Shown here: positions 1 through 10,389 of the stretch, piece by piece | Layout: every line of letters begins with the position of its first letter | How positions within the stretch are numbered: the first letter of the stretch is position 1 | Source of the DNA: Selaginella moellendorffii | Taxonomy: Eukaryota; Streptophyta; Lycopodiopsida; Selaginellales; Selaginellaceae | Assembly (NCBI RefSeq): GCF_000143415.4 | Contig: NW_003314287.1 | Coordinates: 1,571,514-1,635,513 of the forward strand | Reading direction: 5' to 3' | Length of the DNA: 64,000 nt | The notes under the pieces: generated by a model | Told to the model about the DNA's origin: nothing | Database searches by the model: none | The model's input: the letters and a program-made list of their open reading frames with translations, nothing else | Program-made: the position numbers and the translations under genes

Positions 1-86
1 ATTCTGTTCAAAAGGTGGTGGCTCCGTTTCCTGCAAACCAGGGCAATTAGAACAAGACAGTTGACAAGAACAAAACTTGTCACCTT

Positions 87-1398
87 TTAGCACTTGAGTG
101 TGACTCGGCTTGGATAGAAGAGTAACAGGTCGAATAGAACTCGCCAGCATTCGTAGTTCTCCTTGACGGACTTCGTTTCGTGGTCTGCCATCTCCTTGCA
201 ATGTACCACCAGACTCGGGATTTTATGAACTTCAAGAAAAGCCTTGAACAAGCTGATATCAGGCGCCGCATAGCGGAAGTCCAAGTCCGCCCAGAGATGG
301 ACATGGAGCGCCTCTAATCTCATGTCTCCTCCTACAAACGACTGCAAGAGCCAAGGGAATCATAAAAAGAAGGAAAAGGGAAAGAAAAATGAAGCATACC
401 ATCATAGCCAGGCCATAGAAATGGATCCTCTTCAAGTTGATGAGTGGAGCCAGGAAATTGTCAATCCTTGTCTTTCCAGTGCTCCTCAGCCCAAGGTGGA
501 GCACCGTGACCATGGGCGTGAACTGGAACACGTTCGCAACATTCTCCAGCGCCCAGTTTCCAGTTATCCTCAAGCTTTGCAGCAAATCACACCGGTTCTC
601 GAGCTCGCAGGAGGAGAAGAGCTCCAGCGAGCTCAAGTTCTTCGATAGGAAATGGATGCTCAGCCTGGCGCTTCTCGAGGGAAGGTTGCCAAACACAAAG
701 CTGGCCAGCCTTGGCGCGTTGAGAACCACCTTGAACGCATCGCCATCCCTCCAGCAGCCGAAAAGCCTGAGAGTTCTCAAGCTGGCGCTCGAGACCGTGA
801 GAGCTGGCCTGGAAACGTCCCCAAAGAAGTCGACGCTCAGATTCTCCAGAGCCGGGGACGCTGCGAGGAGCGCCTCGAGCAGCAAATTCGTCACGTTGAT
901 CGCCTTGGAGAATCGGCAGTAGCGCAAGCTCTGGAAGGGAGATTCATCCACCACCGGCAGCAAGTTCTTGCTGTAAAACCTCCCGACTATCTGGACGCCC
1001 CGGAGAGTGTCCAAGCGCAGCACCGAATTCCATACAGCCGGCCCCCAGCGCAGAGAAACGGTGGCCTCGAGCCAAAGAGCAGTGAGGGAATCGGCCCACA
1101 TAAGCCAGTGCCCGGTAGCTTCGGACGGCTCATCGCACCTGAGAGAGACCTTGAGCGTCTTGAGGCATCCGGGAGCTCTGTTCTTGGTGCGGCGGAGCAC
1201 AGCGGCGATGACGTCTTCCTTCTCCCTCACCTCCTCCTTGCTGCGAGCCCTAAAATCGAAATGCAAGCCTGTGACAGCCCAGCGCAGCTCCTGCCATCGC
1301 TTGCACACCAGCGAGCACTGCGCAATCCGCCGCGCATCCGCGACCCTGGACAAGATTTCGACGAGCGCGCCATCGTCCAGCTCCACGCTTCGCCGCAT
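87..1398 (-). CDS. F-box/LRR-like protein, two exons
   Basis: Probable substrate receptor of an SCF ubiquitin ligase, about 417 residues. Exon 1 is 1398-400 and exon 2 is 341-87; the 58-bp GT-AG intron joins in phase 0. The N-terminus (DDGALVEILSRVADARRIAQ, then SLVCKRWQEL) is a typical F-box for binding SKP1. The rest has irregular leucine-rich segments such as LENLSVDFFGD, LRTLRLFGCW and LSSLELFSSC, the usual substrate-binding part of plant F-box/LRR proteins. The start is the first ATG before the F-box. A tRNA-Asn gene on the same strand ends only 62 bp upstream of the ATG, so the mRNA leader must be short or overlap it. The target is unknown. Confidence is high for F-box family, lower for the exact 3' exon. 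Confidence 0.82.
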
Positions 1399-1460
1399 TT
1401 CCTTCCCAAAAGAAAAAGTAAAACGACTCCAACCAAAAAAAAAGGATCAATTTATACTTC

Positions 1461-1533
1461 GCTAGAAGGAGGGCTCGAACCTCCGACCTTGTGGTTAACA
1501 GCCACACGCTCTGACCAACTGAGCTACTCCAGC
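1461..1533 (-). tRNA. tRNA-Asn (anticodon GTT)
   Basis: The minus strand folds as a complete 73-nt cloverleaf. A 7-bp acceptor stem (GCTGGAG with TTCTAGC, including G-T pairs) closes it. The D arm reads GCTC...GAGC, the anticodon stem is TGTGG/CCACA with loop CTGTTAA, giving anticodon GTT. The T arm is GGAGG-TTCGAGC-CCTCC. Internal A and B boxes are intact and no intron is present. On the minus strand a run of nine T follows at 1443-1435, a good pol III terminator. Confidence 0.95.
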
Positions 1534-1682
1534 TTTTTGTGACATCCCCTACAACCATTTAAAATTTAAATTTCTCTCAACCTTCACAAAGTTTAAATGG
1601 TCATAATCTTTAAAAATTCTACGAGTAAAACCTTATTGTGATCATTTCTTTTGCTATGGTACAAAATAAACATATGGGTTGA

Positions 1683-2729
1683 TCATAGGTAGATTGCTCC
1701 TGCGACTCCCACTGCCGGGCCGATAAACGTTGTTGGAAGCAAAACGTCCACAAAGCATCCCAGCGGGCCACCGATGAACGGGACTTTCTTGACGACGCTC
1801 TTGGCCATATGGACGAGCATGACGCCGCCCAGCATGAACAGTCCCAGCCTCTTGCCTCGATCCAAAGCTACCCGCTTGATCAGCCGCCGGGCCAGCTGCT
1901 CGAATCTGTCGATGTCGATTGGCACGTCCACGATCTCTGGCGAAGTGTCGTACTCGAGGATCGCTTCCAGGTCCTCCTGCTCCACCGGCCGGAAGAGAAG
2001 CTTGCCGGGCTTTGGATCCAGTTCTTCCGCGAGCGTCTGGAAGGAGATAGAAGATCGTCAGTAAGGAATCTAAGCACTACTACCAAGCAAGCAAGGAATT
2101 GGATCTGATTTGTAAAACCCAGCTTCAAACATAAGCAAGACCATCCTGGAGTTCTGCAAAAGAAAGGCATCCTAGAAAGGAGAAAGAGCTTCAATGCTTC
2201 CACGACACAGTTCCAATGTGAAAAACACTCTAGAACTACAACAATCTTGCAATGTAAGACGCGAAACACGAAATAAGCAAAGCATCGAAGAAAAAATCCA
2301 GAGAAGAAAGAGCTTGAATGCTTCTACAACACAGAATGGAAGGTTCCACTGTGGAAAAGCTCGAGAAGTACAACAATCTTCCAATGTGAACTACGAAAAG
2401 AAGACGCGGGAGAACAGAGAACACGAGATCAACAAGCCCGTGAAGCAAAGAGCACGGATTTTCACGAAAGAAAGACATCTAAAACTGGATTTCGCGAGAT
2501 TTACCTGGAGAAAGAGGCGCAGAGCTGACAGGAGGCATTCCTTGGGGATGACCGACGCCGGCGGCGGCTCTTGGAAGCGGATGAATGCGGCGTGGACGGC
2601 GGTGAGGTAGCGCGTGGAGCCATCGAGCAGGCGGTCGACAGCATCCGCCACGCTCCCGCTTCCCTGGAAGAATGGCGCGCGCTCCTGCTTCTCCGTGTCG
2701 TCCTCCTCGTCTCTCACAGACGACGCCAT
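1683..2729 (-). CDS. Unknown conserved-looking membrane protein, two exons
   Basis: Predicted protein of 192 residues with no family I can name. Exon 1 is 2729-2505 (75 codons from MASSVRDEEDDTEKQERAPF) and exon 2 is 2036-1683; the 468-bp GT-AG intron joins in phase 0. The N-terminal half is acidic and soluble-looking. The C-terminal third is rich in Gly, Val and Leu (LGLFMLGGVMLVHMAK, PFIGGPLGCFVDVLL, FIGPAVGVAGAIYL) and could form two or three membrane or amphipathic segments. It is divergently arranged with the RETICULATA-related gene, and 232 bp separate the two ATGs, so the promoter region is shared. Plastid or mitochondrial location is possible but not shown. Confidence 0.7.
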
Positions 2730-2961
2730 GATCAAGAAGAAGATTTTAGGGCTTTTTCCCCCTCTCCGACGTGGCAAAATAAGCCTATGACATGGCGTAA
2801 AGCTCACCCCTAAAAGATCTCCACCTCTATGACATGGATTGCGTGTATAAAAACGTTGAATGACGTGGCGGCACAAGATCGCCTGGCGTGGCAAAAGCGC
2901 GCCAGCTCAGCGTATAAGACGCATATTCACGAGGGATTCTATCTCTTTGGCCAGAGGACCT

Positions 2962-4953
2962 ATGGCGCATCCTCTACTGGCGCTATCGATTCCATCGGCG
3001 CCCGTCTCGGCTTCCTCCTCCTCCTCCTCCGACGCTCACATTCTCCACTCCACAGGTTCGTCGTCGCCGCTCCTCACAGCGTTTCAATCGCCGGCTCCAT
3101 CCGGGAGGATTGCTGCTGCTCCGGGCCCTTCCAGGGTTTCGCTCGCAGGGTTTTGCCCGTGCGCTAGGCAGGGGATTAGGGTTGATGCGGCCGCTGGTGG
3201 CCGCGGCAGGGTTTCGGCATTCCTGGACAATGACGCTGTCGATCTCAATCCCTCCTCGATGGTGCCCGTGATGAGGAAGGAATTTGGTGCCTTTGGCGGT
3301 GGCGCGACGCTGGAAAAATCCAAGCTTGACCTCTCGTCCACGTCTTCGACCAAGTCCAGGCCTCAGGCAAGCGAGCTCTTTTTTATTCTTTCGTAGCTGA
3401 TGAAGAAGAAAAAAATGTTGTTGTTCTTTTCAGCTAGAGGACGGTGACAATGGTGGAAACATTGGCAAAGGAAACAGGCATGGCGGTGGTGATAGCGGCG
3501 ACGATGGTGGAGACGACGACGCTTATTTCGGTGATGGTGACGAAGAAGAAGATGGTGGAAACGATGGTCTCTTTGGCAAACGAATAATTGTTCCAGAGGT
3601 ACGAGAGATCCTTGGAATGAGAAAGCTGACTTTGTTCTCTTCCTAAACAGATTTTCGACCGGAAAATCCTGGAGGCAGTGATGAAGGAATGGTACCGAAC
3701 TATGAGTGACTTGCCTCTTGGTTTCAAGCAGGCTTTTGAGCTGGTAAGCAAAAGCTTAAATGGTCGCTCGCTCGTCTGACTGTCTGTGTCAAAAGGGATT
3801 GGTGAGCTCCGCGCAACTCGTGAGATTCTTTTCAATGAGTGCCAGGCCAACGTTCTCAAGGGCGCTCTACAGACTGTTTCCTCCATCGCTTCCAAGGTTG
3901 TAACTTACCATTTCTTTCTCTCTGAACTTTGTTTTTCTGAGCCTGTTGTCTTGGTTTTTGACAGAATGCTTGCAGATCCAAGCTGGTATCCTTACAAAAT
4001 ATGCTTGGAGCAACTCGCTACCATTGGTTACGGATGTTGGTGGGAGTACCAGCGTCGGGGTGAAAGGTGAGCTCGTCGCTCTTCTTCTTTTTCTGTGTAT
4101 GTTTGATTGAATCAATTTTTGTGCACAGGATCAAGGACGAGTGGGATTTGGCTCTATGCAACGTCCTCACTCTCGCGGCTTGTAACTTAGCCGTTGTTTG
4201 GTCGCTCGCGCCGACAAGGTCCTACGGCTCAACCTTCAAGTACGAGTTTCAGAACGTTCTACAGAAGCTTCCCAACAACATCTTCGACAAGAGCTACTCC
4301 ATGCGGAATTACAACATGGGGCAGAGGCTCTGCAGCTTTTTCTACAAGGCAGGTGTGCTTGGCTTTTTCGGTGCCTTCCTTGGAGCTGCTGGAGCGGGAT
4401 TGTCAAAGGCTTGCATTACTTTGAGAAAGCAGCGGTATGGTTTCCAAGACTTTTATGTTTGGTTCTGATGTACATATCATTGGCTGGCCTGTCTGTAGTG
4501 GTGCGAGCGACGAGTCTTCGGTGCCTTTGCCTTCGGTCCAAACAAGTGCTCTCGGCTATGGTGCTTTCCTTGGCTTATCCGGAAACTTGAGATACCAGCT
4601 GGTCTACGGAGCGGAACGCGCGATGCAAGAGCATCTCAATCACCTGGGCGTTGTGATCCTTTGCAGCTCCGCTTTGAGGTACGCACAAAAGCATGGTTTG
4701 TGAGTGGAAATTCAACTTTGTTTTTTTTCTGTATAGGCTGCTGTCGATTCGCGTAGGCGATGCCAGTCGAGTAGCTCTCCTCGGTTTGGATTCCGACGCG
4801 AAGAAGGCCCGAGATGGGAAAGCGTACCGCCGGCCTTCTCTCCCGTCCATGGAGTCCCTCAAGAACGGCTTCTCCATGTCCGGTTTGCTCGATGCCAAGA
4901 AGGATATCTTCGCAAAGAGGAAAGTCAAGAGGAGAGTTATGGCCGTGCAATAG
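2962..4953 (+). CDS. RETICULATA-related plastid membrane protein (DUF3411), eight exons
   Basis: RETICULATA-related proteins sit in the chloroplast envelope and affect leaf mesophyll and vein development. Exons: 2962-3366, 3434-3598, 3651-3743, 3796-3896, 3965-4066, 4129-4434, 4499-4678, 4737-4953; all joins keep frame, giving about 522 residues. The Ser/Ala-rich N-terminus resembles a transit peptide. A Gly/Asp-rich acidic linker (residues about 135-185) follows, then the family core: IFDRKILEAVMKEWYRTMSD, LGLVSSAQLVRFFSM, EQLATIGYGCWWEYQRRGER, CNVLTLAACNLAVVW, LAPTRSYG, LQKLPNNIFDKSY and Gly/Ala-rich membrane segments. The start is the first ATG ahead of the transit-like region. Intron 1 uses a GC donor (CAG/GCAAGC); phase and protein continuity support it. 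Introns are only 52-68 bp. Confidence is high for the family; the precise biochemical role is unknown even for the family. Confidence 0.9.
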
Positions 4954-5763
4954 ACGAGGATCCACCACCGCCGGAAGAGGTGCTACGTTTATTTCTCTTT
5001 ATTTCTTACGGCCAGCTTTTTCTCATCGTCTGGCCGCCGCAAAGAACGTGAGGTGTTTTCGCTGCGCAACTCTTCTTTTTTTTTTTTTTGTGAAATAAGA
5101 GAGGTGTTCTACGTGGAATTAAATCCACCGGCCATGCAAGTGATGGAAAGTTTGGAAAGTCAAGAAAAGGAGGAAACAGTTCGATCGACGTTGGCCAGTC
5201 GGCGTTTCATGAAGTCACAGCTTTTTACGTGGAAATACGTACTTCTATTCTTTTTTGTTAAGAGTTTGCCGAATCACCAGCTCTAAGACACTACGGTCTC
5301 TGTCCTAAGCTTGAATGATGTAATCACGACTCTTTCGTGGAGTAGCGCTATAGCCGAAGAATCGGCCATAGCTGGAAGCACAGTGCCAAGTTCCCGGGAA
5401 GAATTTCACTTCACTACGAATTGGACGAAGCAACGAAACGTGTTCTTGACCACAAAAGTAAAAAGCTCGTTCGCGCGAACGTTCGCTCCGAAGGCTCAAT
5501 CCAATCCAACAAGCGTGCAACAAAAAGGTGGTGGCGGCCATCGTCATGGAGCACAAGTAAACCCAAAATGTACGATCGATGGGATTGATCCACCACAACC
5601 ATGGAAGACAAATAAAACTTTGACGTTATGGAGGGACCATAGCAAAGAATCTCTTTCTTTTGGTGGGGAGAAAAGAATCATCTATGTACAAATTTGTTGT
5701 TCCCCCGTGTCCACAGCTTAGAAACTTATCTTCTCGAAACTTTTCTTCCCGCAAATCGAACGC
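4954..5763. other. Convergent intergenic region
   Basis: This gap separates the 3' ends of the RETICULATA-related gene and the U-box gene. It holds T-rich runs (for example 5075-5090) that could serve as 3' untranslated signals and a short GC palindrome near 5470. No open frame here shows a recognisable protein. Confidence 0.5.
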
Positions 5764-7818
5764 TCAATGCCGCAACTGGACGGTAGTCACGCCACTCAGC
5801 GCGGTGCTAAAGCTCCTCTCCGACCTGTGGAGGATCCTCAGCAGCGAGCTCGCCTTCCTCTTAGCTCGCGGCGTCCCAACCGTGATGAGATTGTAGAGCG
5901 CCGGGACGGTGGCCGAGATCTTGAGCAGCTGGTTGACGATGGTGTCACTGCCACTCCGGCACAGCGCCAGGAGAACCGCGGTGGAGTTCTCCTTCCCTTT
6001 GGACGATCCCATCCTCAGCAGTCCCACCAGCAGAGGAATCGCCCCTGTTCCACTTAGTGCCAGGAGTCCCTCGGAGGAGCTGGCCAGTAGAGCTAACACC
6101 GCCAGCGCGTCGTCGGTGATGTCCGCGTCCTCGGTGAGTAGCTCCACCAGCAAAGGCACCGCGCCAGCCGCGATGATCCTGCCTTTGTTGCCGTGGTACA
6201 CTGCCAAGTTGAAGAGCGCGGTCGCGGCATCGCGCTTCCCCCGCGCGCTGCTCCCTTCTCGCAGCAGCGCGATGAGAGACGTGAACGTTTCGCTCTTGCT
6301 GCCGATCAGGACCTTGTACTCGTCCACCACGGACAGGCTGAACAGCGTCGCCGCGGCATTCTCTCGAGACTCCACCGTGCTGCCCGACTTGAGCACCGCC
6401 AGGATCGGATCCACTGCCCCGGCCGAGACGATGAGCTTCTTGTTGGCGTCGCAGATGGATAAGTTGAGGATGGCCGTGATGGCGTTCTCCTGCGTCTTCG
6501 CGTCCCGCGATGAAAGCAGCGGCACCAAGAACGGGATCGCTCCTGCCTCGGCGATGCAAACCCGGTTGTCCGTTCCACATTTGGCCAGCAGCCTGAGCTC
6601 GTATGCCACTTGCTTTTGGACCTCTGGCGGGCCTGACGCAAGCTTGCCAACCAGAAAAGCTGCCGTGAGCTTTGTAGCTTCCAGAGCAGCTCGTGTGCTC
6701 ACGAGATTGTCCACCGAGAGCGTTGGCTTGTTGCCGCTGGCGTGGGAGTTGTATGGAACTTTGTGATCCTCGCACCACTGCCGAATCAGACTCCTCAGCG
6801 CGTGATTCGGAATCACGTTGACGTGCGCTAGCTTCTGTCCGCTCTTCGGGCACGTCGAGTGGCCCGAGTCGATCCACCTCTGGATAGATACGCGGTCGTA
6901 TGTCTGGCCTGACGAGATGATCACCGGGTCTTGCATCAGCTCCAGGCTTATCGGGCATTTGAATTCGTCCGGGACGTCGGATCCGGTCGCTTGTACCGCT
7001 GCGTCGTTGCTGGCCTCCACAGTGGTGGCCTCCACTTCGAGAGTCTCTTCTATGCACACGCCGAAGAGCACGCACTTGCAGTAACGCCCAAAGCTGATCA
7101 AGTTCTTGATGCTGATGAGCGCTGCCATGTCGCCACCCGTGGACAAGCTCTCCATCTCCTCCTCCAAAAGATAGAGCTCCCTTTGGAGCTCGGAGCATGT
7201 GTCGATCTGGAGGCTCTCGAAGAAGCTCCTCACTCTGACCTCGTCGGGCGTTTCCTTGCTCTCCACTTCACTCAGCATGCCCAACACCTCGGCACGCATC
7301 TTCTCGTCGGACGCCTCGTAGATGGGCGTCGATCGCTTGGACTGCAATCTAAGCAGCTCCACCTGTTCCTTCACCTCCACGGAGATCTCCAAGAGATCAA
7401 GAGGGAGCCCGGATAGCTCCGACGCGATCTCCTGCGTGAGCTCGTAGAATTGCTCCGACACCCTTCGTGTTTGCATGAGCAACCATAGCCGGCTTCCTTC
7501 CCTGCACTCGTCAAGGAGCAATTTTGCCCTCTGGATCGTGAGATGGAGCTCCCGGAAGGCCAACACCGCGGAGGGCGGCAGCGTTGGATGGCAGTCCTTG
7601 ATCTCCTCGAACAGAGGGCCGAGGAGCTTGATCCGGCGCACGATGTTGGACTGATTGCGCTGCTGGATCATCCTCGGCCGCTCGTAGAACCCGACCTCTT
7701 GCGCGAGATTATAGAGCTCCTTGACGAGGCTGAGCGCGCTGGGACTGGGAGGCGGCGGCATCAGCGCCATGACCAGTCGCCTCCTCTTGCTAAACGGCGA
7801 TGGCTTCCGTTGCATCAT
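5764..7818 (-). CDS. U-box/ARM-repeat E3 ubiquitin ligase (PUB, SPL11/PUB17 type)
   Basis: Single-exon gene of 684 residues that transfers ubiquitin from an E2 to a substrate held by its armadillo repeats. The N-terminal 270 residues form the helical UND region of plant U-box proteins (LVKELYNLAQEVGFYERPR, LLGPLFEEIKD). The U-box lies at about residues 287-360: DEFKCPISLELMQDPVIISS, GQTYDRVSIQRWIDSGHSTC, then CPKSGQKL and NHALRSLIRQW. Residues about 385-670 are ARM repeats with phrases such as AITAILNLSICDANKKLIV, AAATLFSLSVVDEYKVLIG and DAATALFNLAVYHGNKGRI. Length and order match the plant PUB-ARM class involved in immunity and cell death control. The ATG is one of two adjacent ATGs. The substrate cannot be told from sequence. 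Confidence 0.93.
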   Translation of the reverse strand: MMQRKPSPFSKRRRLVMALMPPPPSPSALSLVKELYNLAQEVGFYERPRMIQQRNQSNIVRRIKLLGPLFEEIKDCHPTLPPSAVLAFRELHLTIQRAKLLLDECREGSRLWLLMQTRRVSEQFYELTQEIASELSGLPLDLLEISVEVKEQVELLRLQSKRSTPIYEASDEKMRAEVLGMLSEVESKETPDEVRVRSFFESLQIDTCSELQRELYLLEEEMESLSTGGDMAALISIKNLISFGRYCKCVLFGVCIEETLEVEATTVEASNDAAVQATGSDVPDEFKCPISLELMQDPVIISSGQTYDRVSIQRWIDSGHSTCPKSGQKLAHVNVIPNHALRSLIRQWCEDHKVPYNSHASGNKPTLSVDNLVSTRAALEATKLTAAFLVGKLASGPPEVQKQVAYELRLLAKCGTDNRVCIAEAGAIPFLVPLLSSRDAKTQENAITAILNLSICDANKKLIVSAGAVDPILAVLKSGSTVESRENAAATLFSLSVVDEYKVLIGSKSETFTSLIALLREGSSARGKRDAATALFNLAVYHGNKGRIIAAGAVPLLVELLTEDADITDDALAVLALLASSSEGLLALSGTGAIPLLVGLLRMGSSKGKENSTAVLLALCRSGSDTIVNQLLKISATVPALYNLITVGTPRAKRKASSLLRILHRSERSFSTALSGVTTVQLRH

Positions 7819-9242
7819 CGATCTTGCTTTGCTTTAGAACCCTACCTCCGCGCAATCTAGAGAACCCCTGCAGCCAAATGTACCTCGATCGATCGATTCT
7901 AGCGGCTAGAACATCGATTCACTCCAGAGCAGAGCTAGCAATCTGCGCGGCAGCGCGTGTGGCGGCGGCCCTCTTCCTCTTGGGAAATATTTGAAATGGG
8001 CAAAGGAGAGAAAGCCCTCTCTATATAAATGATCCCATACGTTGAATAGAGCGGCGATTGACGGCTGGGATCCTTCCCAGCGGCGGTGGCGATTTACCGC
8101 GCCCACGTCGATCCGACGGCTGGCGCTCGCTAAGGTCGGCTATGTGCGACATGGCATGAAATTTGGGCCAGGTCCCATGCACTGTTTGCTTTACATCGCG
8201 TGGAGGGCCGGGCTTGCGAATTGTGGCCCACCTAGATTTGGCCAATTCCAACACCCCCTGGAGCGGCGTCCAAATGGTAACGTTTGGAGGCACGATCGAT
8301 TAAAAATAGCATAACCCGCGCATAAACCACGTGTTGTAAGGCGTGCGCCCACGTTGTGTATGGATACGCTCGTTTAGTAGCTCGACGTGCTTAACAATGC
8401 CCCGGAATTATTTTAATGTAATGCGTGGTTAGCCACAACGTGGAAGCGTTCCATGACGGGATTATTCTAAATGTGATGCGTGGAAGCGTTGCATGACGGG
8501 ATTATTTTAATATAATGCGTGGTTAGGCACTACGTGGAAGACGAGAGCGCAAACCTCCAGGAGGAAAATGGAGAAGGCCCGGACAAGCAAAGCCAGTCCA
8601 AATGCAAGAAATCTTAGTAAGCAAACAAGAGAATAGTGGAAGATGGCATTTGGGCGTGACAATTGTCGCATGGGTTGATGAACCCTAATTGGCGGCCGGC
8701 AAGTTGGCCGTCGGTGGTTTTGGTCGACGACACCGACCATGTTGGTTGAGACGTGATTTGCATCTTCTTTTTCCTTTCCGCGCAATTGACGGATTGATCT
8801 GGTGTTGTTGGATTGCACTTTTGTTTGCTGTGGCACCAAACTCAAACAGTTGACCTTGATGATCTTGAGCAAAAGTCAAAAACACGTCTGCAAGCCACAA
8901 ACATTTACAGAAGCGATTGTCAAATGTCAACTGCGTGAGGCTTCGCTCCGAGGCGCACTAGACTCTAATAGCCGACTTCAACCACGGTTGAAGTCAACGT
9001 GGCGCCACCCCTGTTTCAAACGTGGGGTCAAAGAAACAGAGATTCCATTCAAGATGCTCTGATTCCCTTGCGAATGTCTGTACAAAAAACTTGGAAGACC
9101 TGTGGAGGGCAGCAGGGAATCGCAGTGATGGAGCAGCAAGAAACCACAGTGTCGATGGATTGCCACAAGTTTCTTACGAGATCCTCATTGTAGGCCCGAC
9201 ATTGATCCAAAGACTAGCGGAAAAAAATCGTTTGTATCGTGA
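7819..9242. other. Intergenic region between U-box gene promoter and SGNH gene
   Basis: It contains the promoter of the U-box gene: the minus strand has a TATA-like TATATAGAG at about 8018-8026. A short tandem repeat (separate entry) follows, and an interrupted palindrome lies at about 8974-8993 (ACTTCAACC-AC-GGTTGAAGT). No open frame here shows a recognisable family. Confidence 0.5.
8404..8540. repeat. Short degenerate tandem repeat, three units
   Basis: Three units of about 44-56 bp share the core CGGGATTATT, a run ending in ATGCGTGG, then GTGGAAGCGTT. Unit 2 lacks the 10-15 bp TTAGCCACAACG segment present in units 1 and 3. The array is non-coding and lies between two genes. Confidence 0.7.
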
Positions 9243-10295
9243 TCACGAAGATGTTCTGATCAACACAAGTGTCTGGAGCATTATCTGGACAAGGGCGCCG
9301 TACACAGCACTCGCGTAGTGCATGCCATCGCCCGTACACCCTCTCCCACACAAGGAGCTCACCTCCTTCACGTCCAACACCCTGAAATCCCCGCCGGGGA
9401 GCGTGAGATTGCTCCTGCCCAGCTCCTCGTCGTAGCGAGACAGCAATGGCGCAGTCATCTTCTCGCGCTTGGCCGCGGTGTTGAGAAGCCCGGGCACCAG
9501 CACCGGAAGATTCAGCCAGAACAAGTGTGGCGCGCGTAGCGATCGAGCTGCCGCCGCCAAATCTCTCAAGCTGGCGCCGTAGTCGGATGGATCCGAGACG
9601 TGCAACATGTGCCACAGCCCGGCTCCCGCGATGATCACGTCCGGAGAGCGAGAGCGCGCGCTTGATCCTGATCCATTCCCGGAATGCTGGAGCTCGAGAA
9701 GCTTGCTGGTTAAGTTGGCGGCGTATGGAGCCCAGAAGAAATCCACTCTGAGGTGCTCGTCTTCCAGGGTGTGGGAGAAGTCACTGTGGAACTTGAAGAG
9801 CTGGGATCTCAATGGCGCCGGATCCTCCAGCAGCAGCTCCAGCAGCGAGAGAAGGAAGTACCGAGCTTGGGAGTCGCCAGCCACGACAATCCACGTCCCG
9901 GACAGGAACTCGAGCGCCTCCTCCCTGTGGAGCTCTCGGAACTTGCAGGCAGAGATGGCGGCGGATCTCTTCCTCGTCCAGGCCCAGCGGATCTTCTCCT
10001 CGTCGTCGCTATCGTCGAAGAAATTGATGGCGTAGAGGGAGTGGAGGCAGCCGAGATTGGAAGAAGGCGAAGAGGAGGAGGAGAGGACGAGCGAGGAGAT
10101 GGTGGAGTGGAAGGAGGAGACGAGGCGCGAGAGGGATGGCGCGTAGGGAAGAATGTGGACGGCGGCGGCGAGGATGATGAAGAAGATGGTGCTGAAGAAG
10201 AGGACCCTGTTGCGTGTGATGTGCCAGCCCGCCATGGCGAGCGGCGCGAACACCACAATGCTGGCCGCCAGCAGCCCCGCCGCTGCCATCACCAT
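9243..10295 (-). CDS. SGNH/GDSL-type (PC-esterase-like) membrane protein
   Basis: Predicted type II or double-pass membrane protein of 350 residues with an SGNH acyl-hydrolase-like domain. The N-terminus has two hydrophobic segments (LLAASIVVFAPLAMAGW and VLFFSTIFFIILAAAVHIL), as in Golgi O-acetyltransferases and esterases of the TBL/CAS1 group. Block I is WIVVAGDSQARYF with the candidate nucleophile serine at about residue 143. A mid-domain segment reads DVIIAGAGLWHML, and the C-terminal block is DGMHY, supplying candidate Asp and His. It lacks the cysteine pattern of TBL proteins, so calling it a wall O-acetyltransferase would be a guess. The first in-frame ATG is at 10295, 94 bp from the ATG of the divergent PPR gene. 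Decayed pieces of this gene occur at 20.5-20.8 kb. Confidence 0.75.
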   Translation of the reverse strand: MVMAAAGLLAASIVVFAPLAMAGWHITRNRVLFFSTIFFIILAAAVHILPYAPSLSRLVSSFHSTISSLVLSSSSSPSSNLGCLHSLYAINFFDDSDDEEKIRWAWTRKRSAAISACKFRELHREEALEFLSGTWIVVAGDSQARYFLLSLLELLLEDPAPLRSQLFKFHSDFSHTLEDEHLRVDFFWAPYAANLTSKLLELQHSGNGSGSSARSRSPDVIIAGAGLWHMLHVSDPSDYGASLRDLAAAARSLRAPHLFWLNLPVLVPGLLNTAAKREKMTAPLLSRYDEELGRSNLTLPGGDFRVLDVKEVSSLCGRGCTGDGMHYASAVYGALVQIMLQTLVLIRTSS

Positions 10296-10389
10296 CGATA
10301 CATGAAAGAATTTCACCTCCGATCCAGATCACAAGAAACCCTAGGAGGAAGAACCCTAGAACTCTAGCACAGAGAATCCCCATTGATTC

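Noticed and set aside
652-1542. Long plus-strand open frame of nearly 300 codons
   Set aside because: It is antisense to the F-box coding exon and runs through the tRNA-Asn; no domain is recognisable.
5945-7198. Minus-strand open frame of about 417 codons within the U-box gene
   Set aside because: Alternative frame of GC-rich U-box/ARM coding sequence; the protein has no domain pattern.
8404-8540. Short repeats considered as a CRISPR-like array
   Set aside because: Only three degenerate units without distinct spacers, in a plant nuclear context.
9753-10367. Plus-strand open frame rich in Glu and Gly
   Set aside because: Antisense shadow of the SGNH gene's Ser/Pro-coding region.
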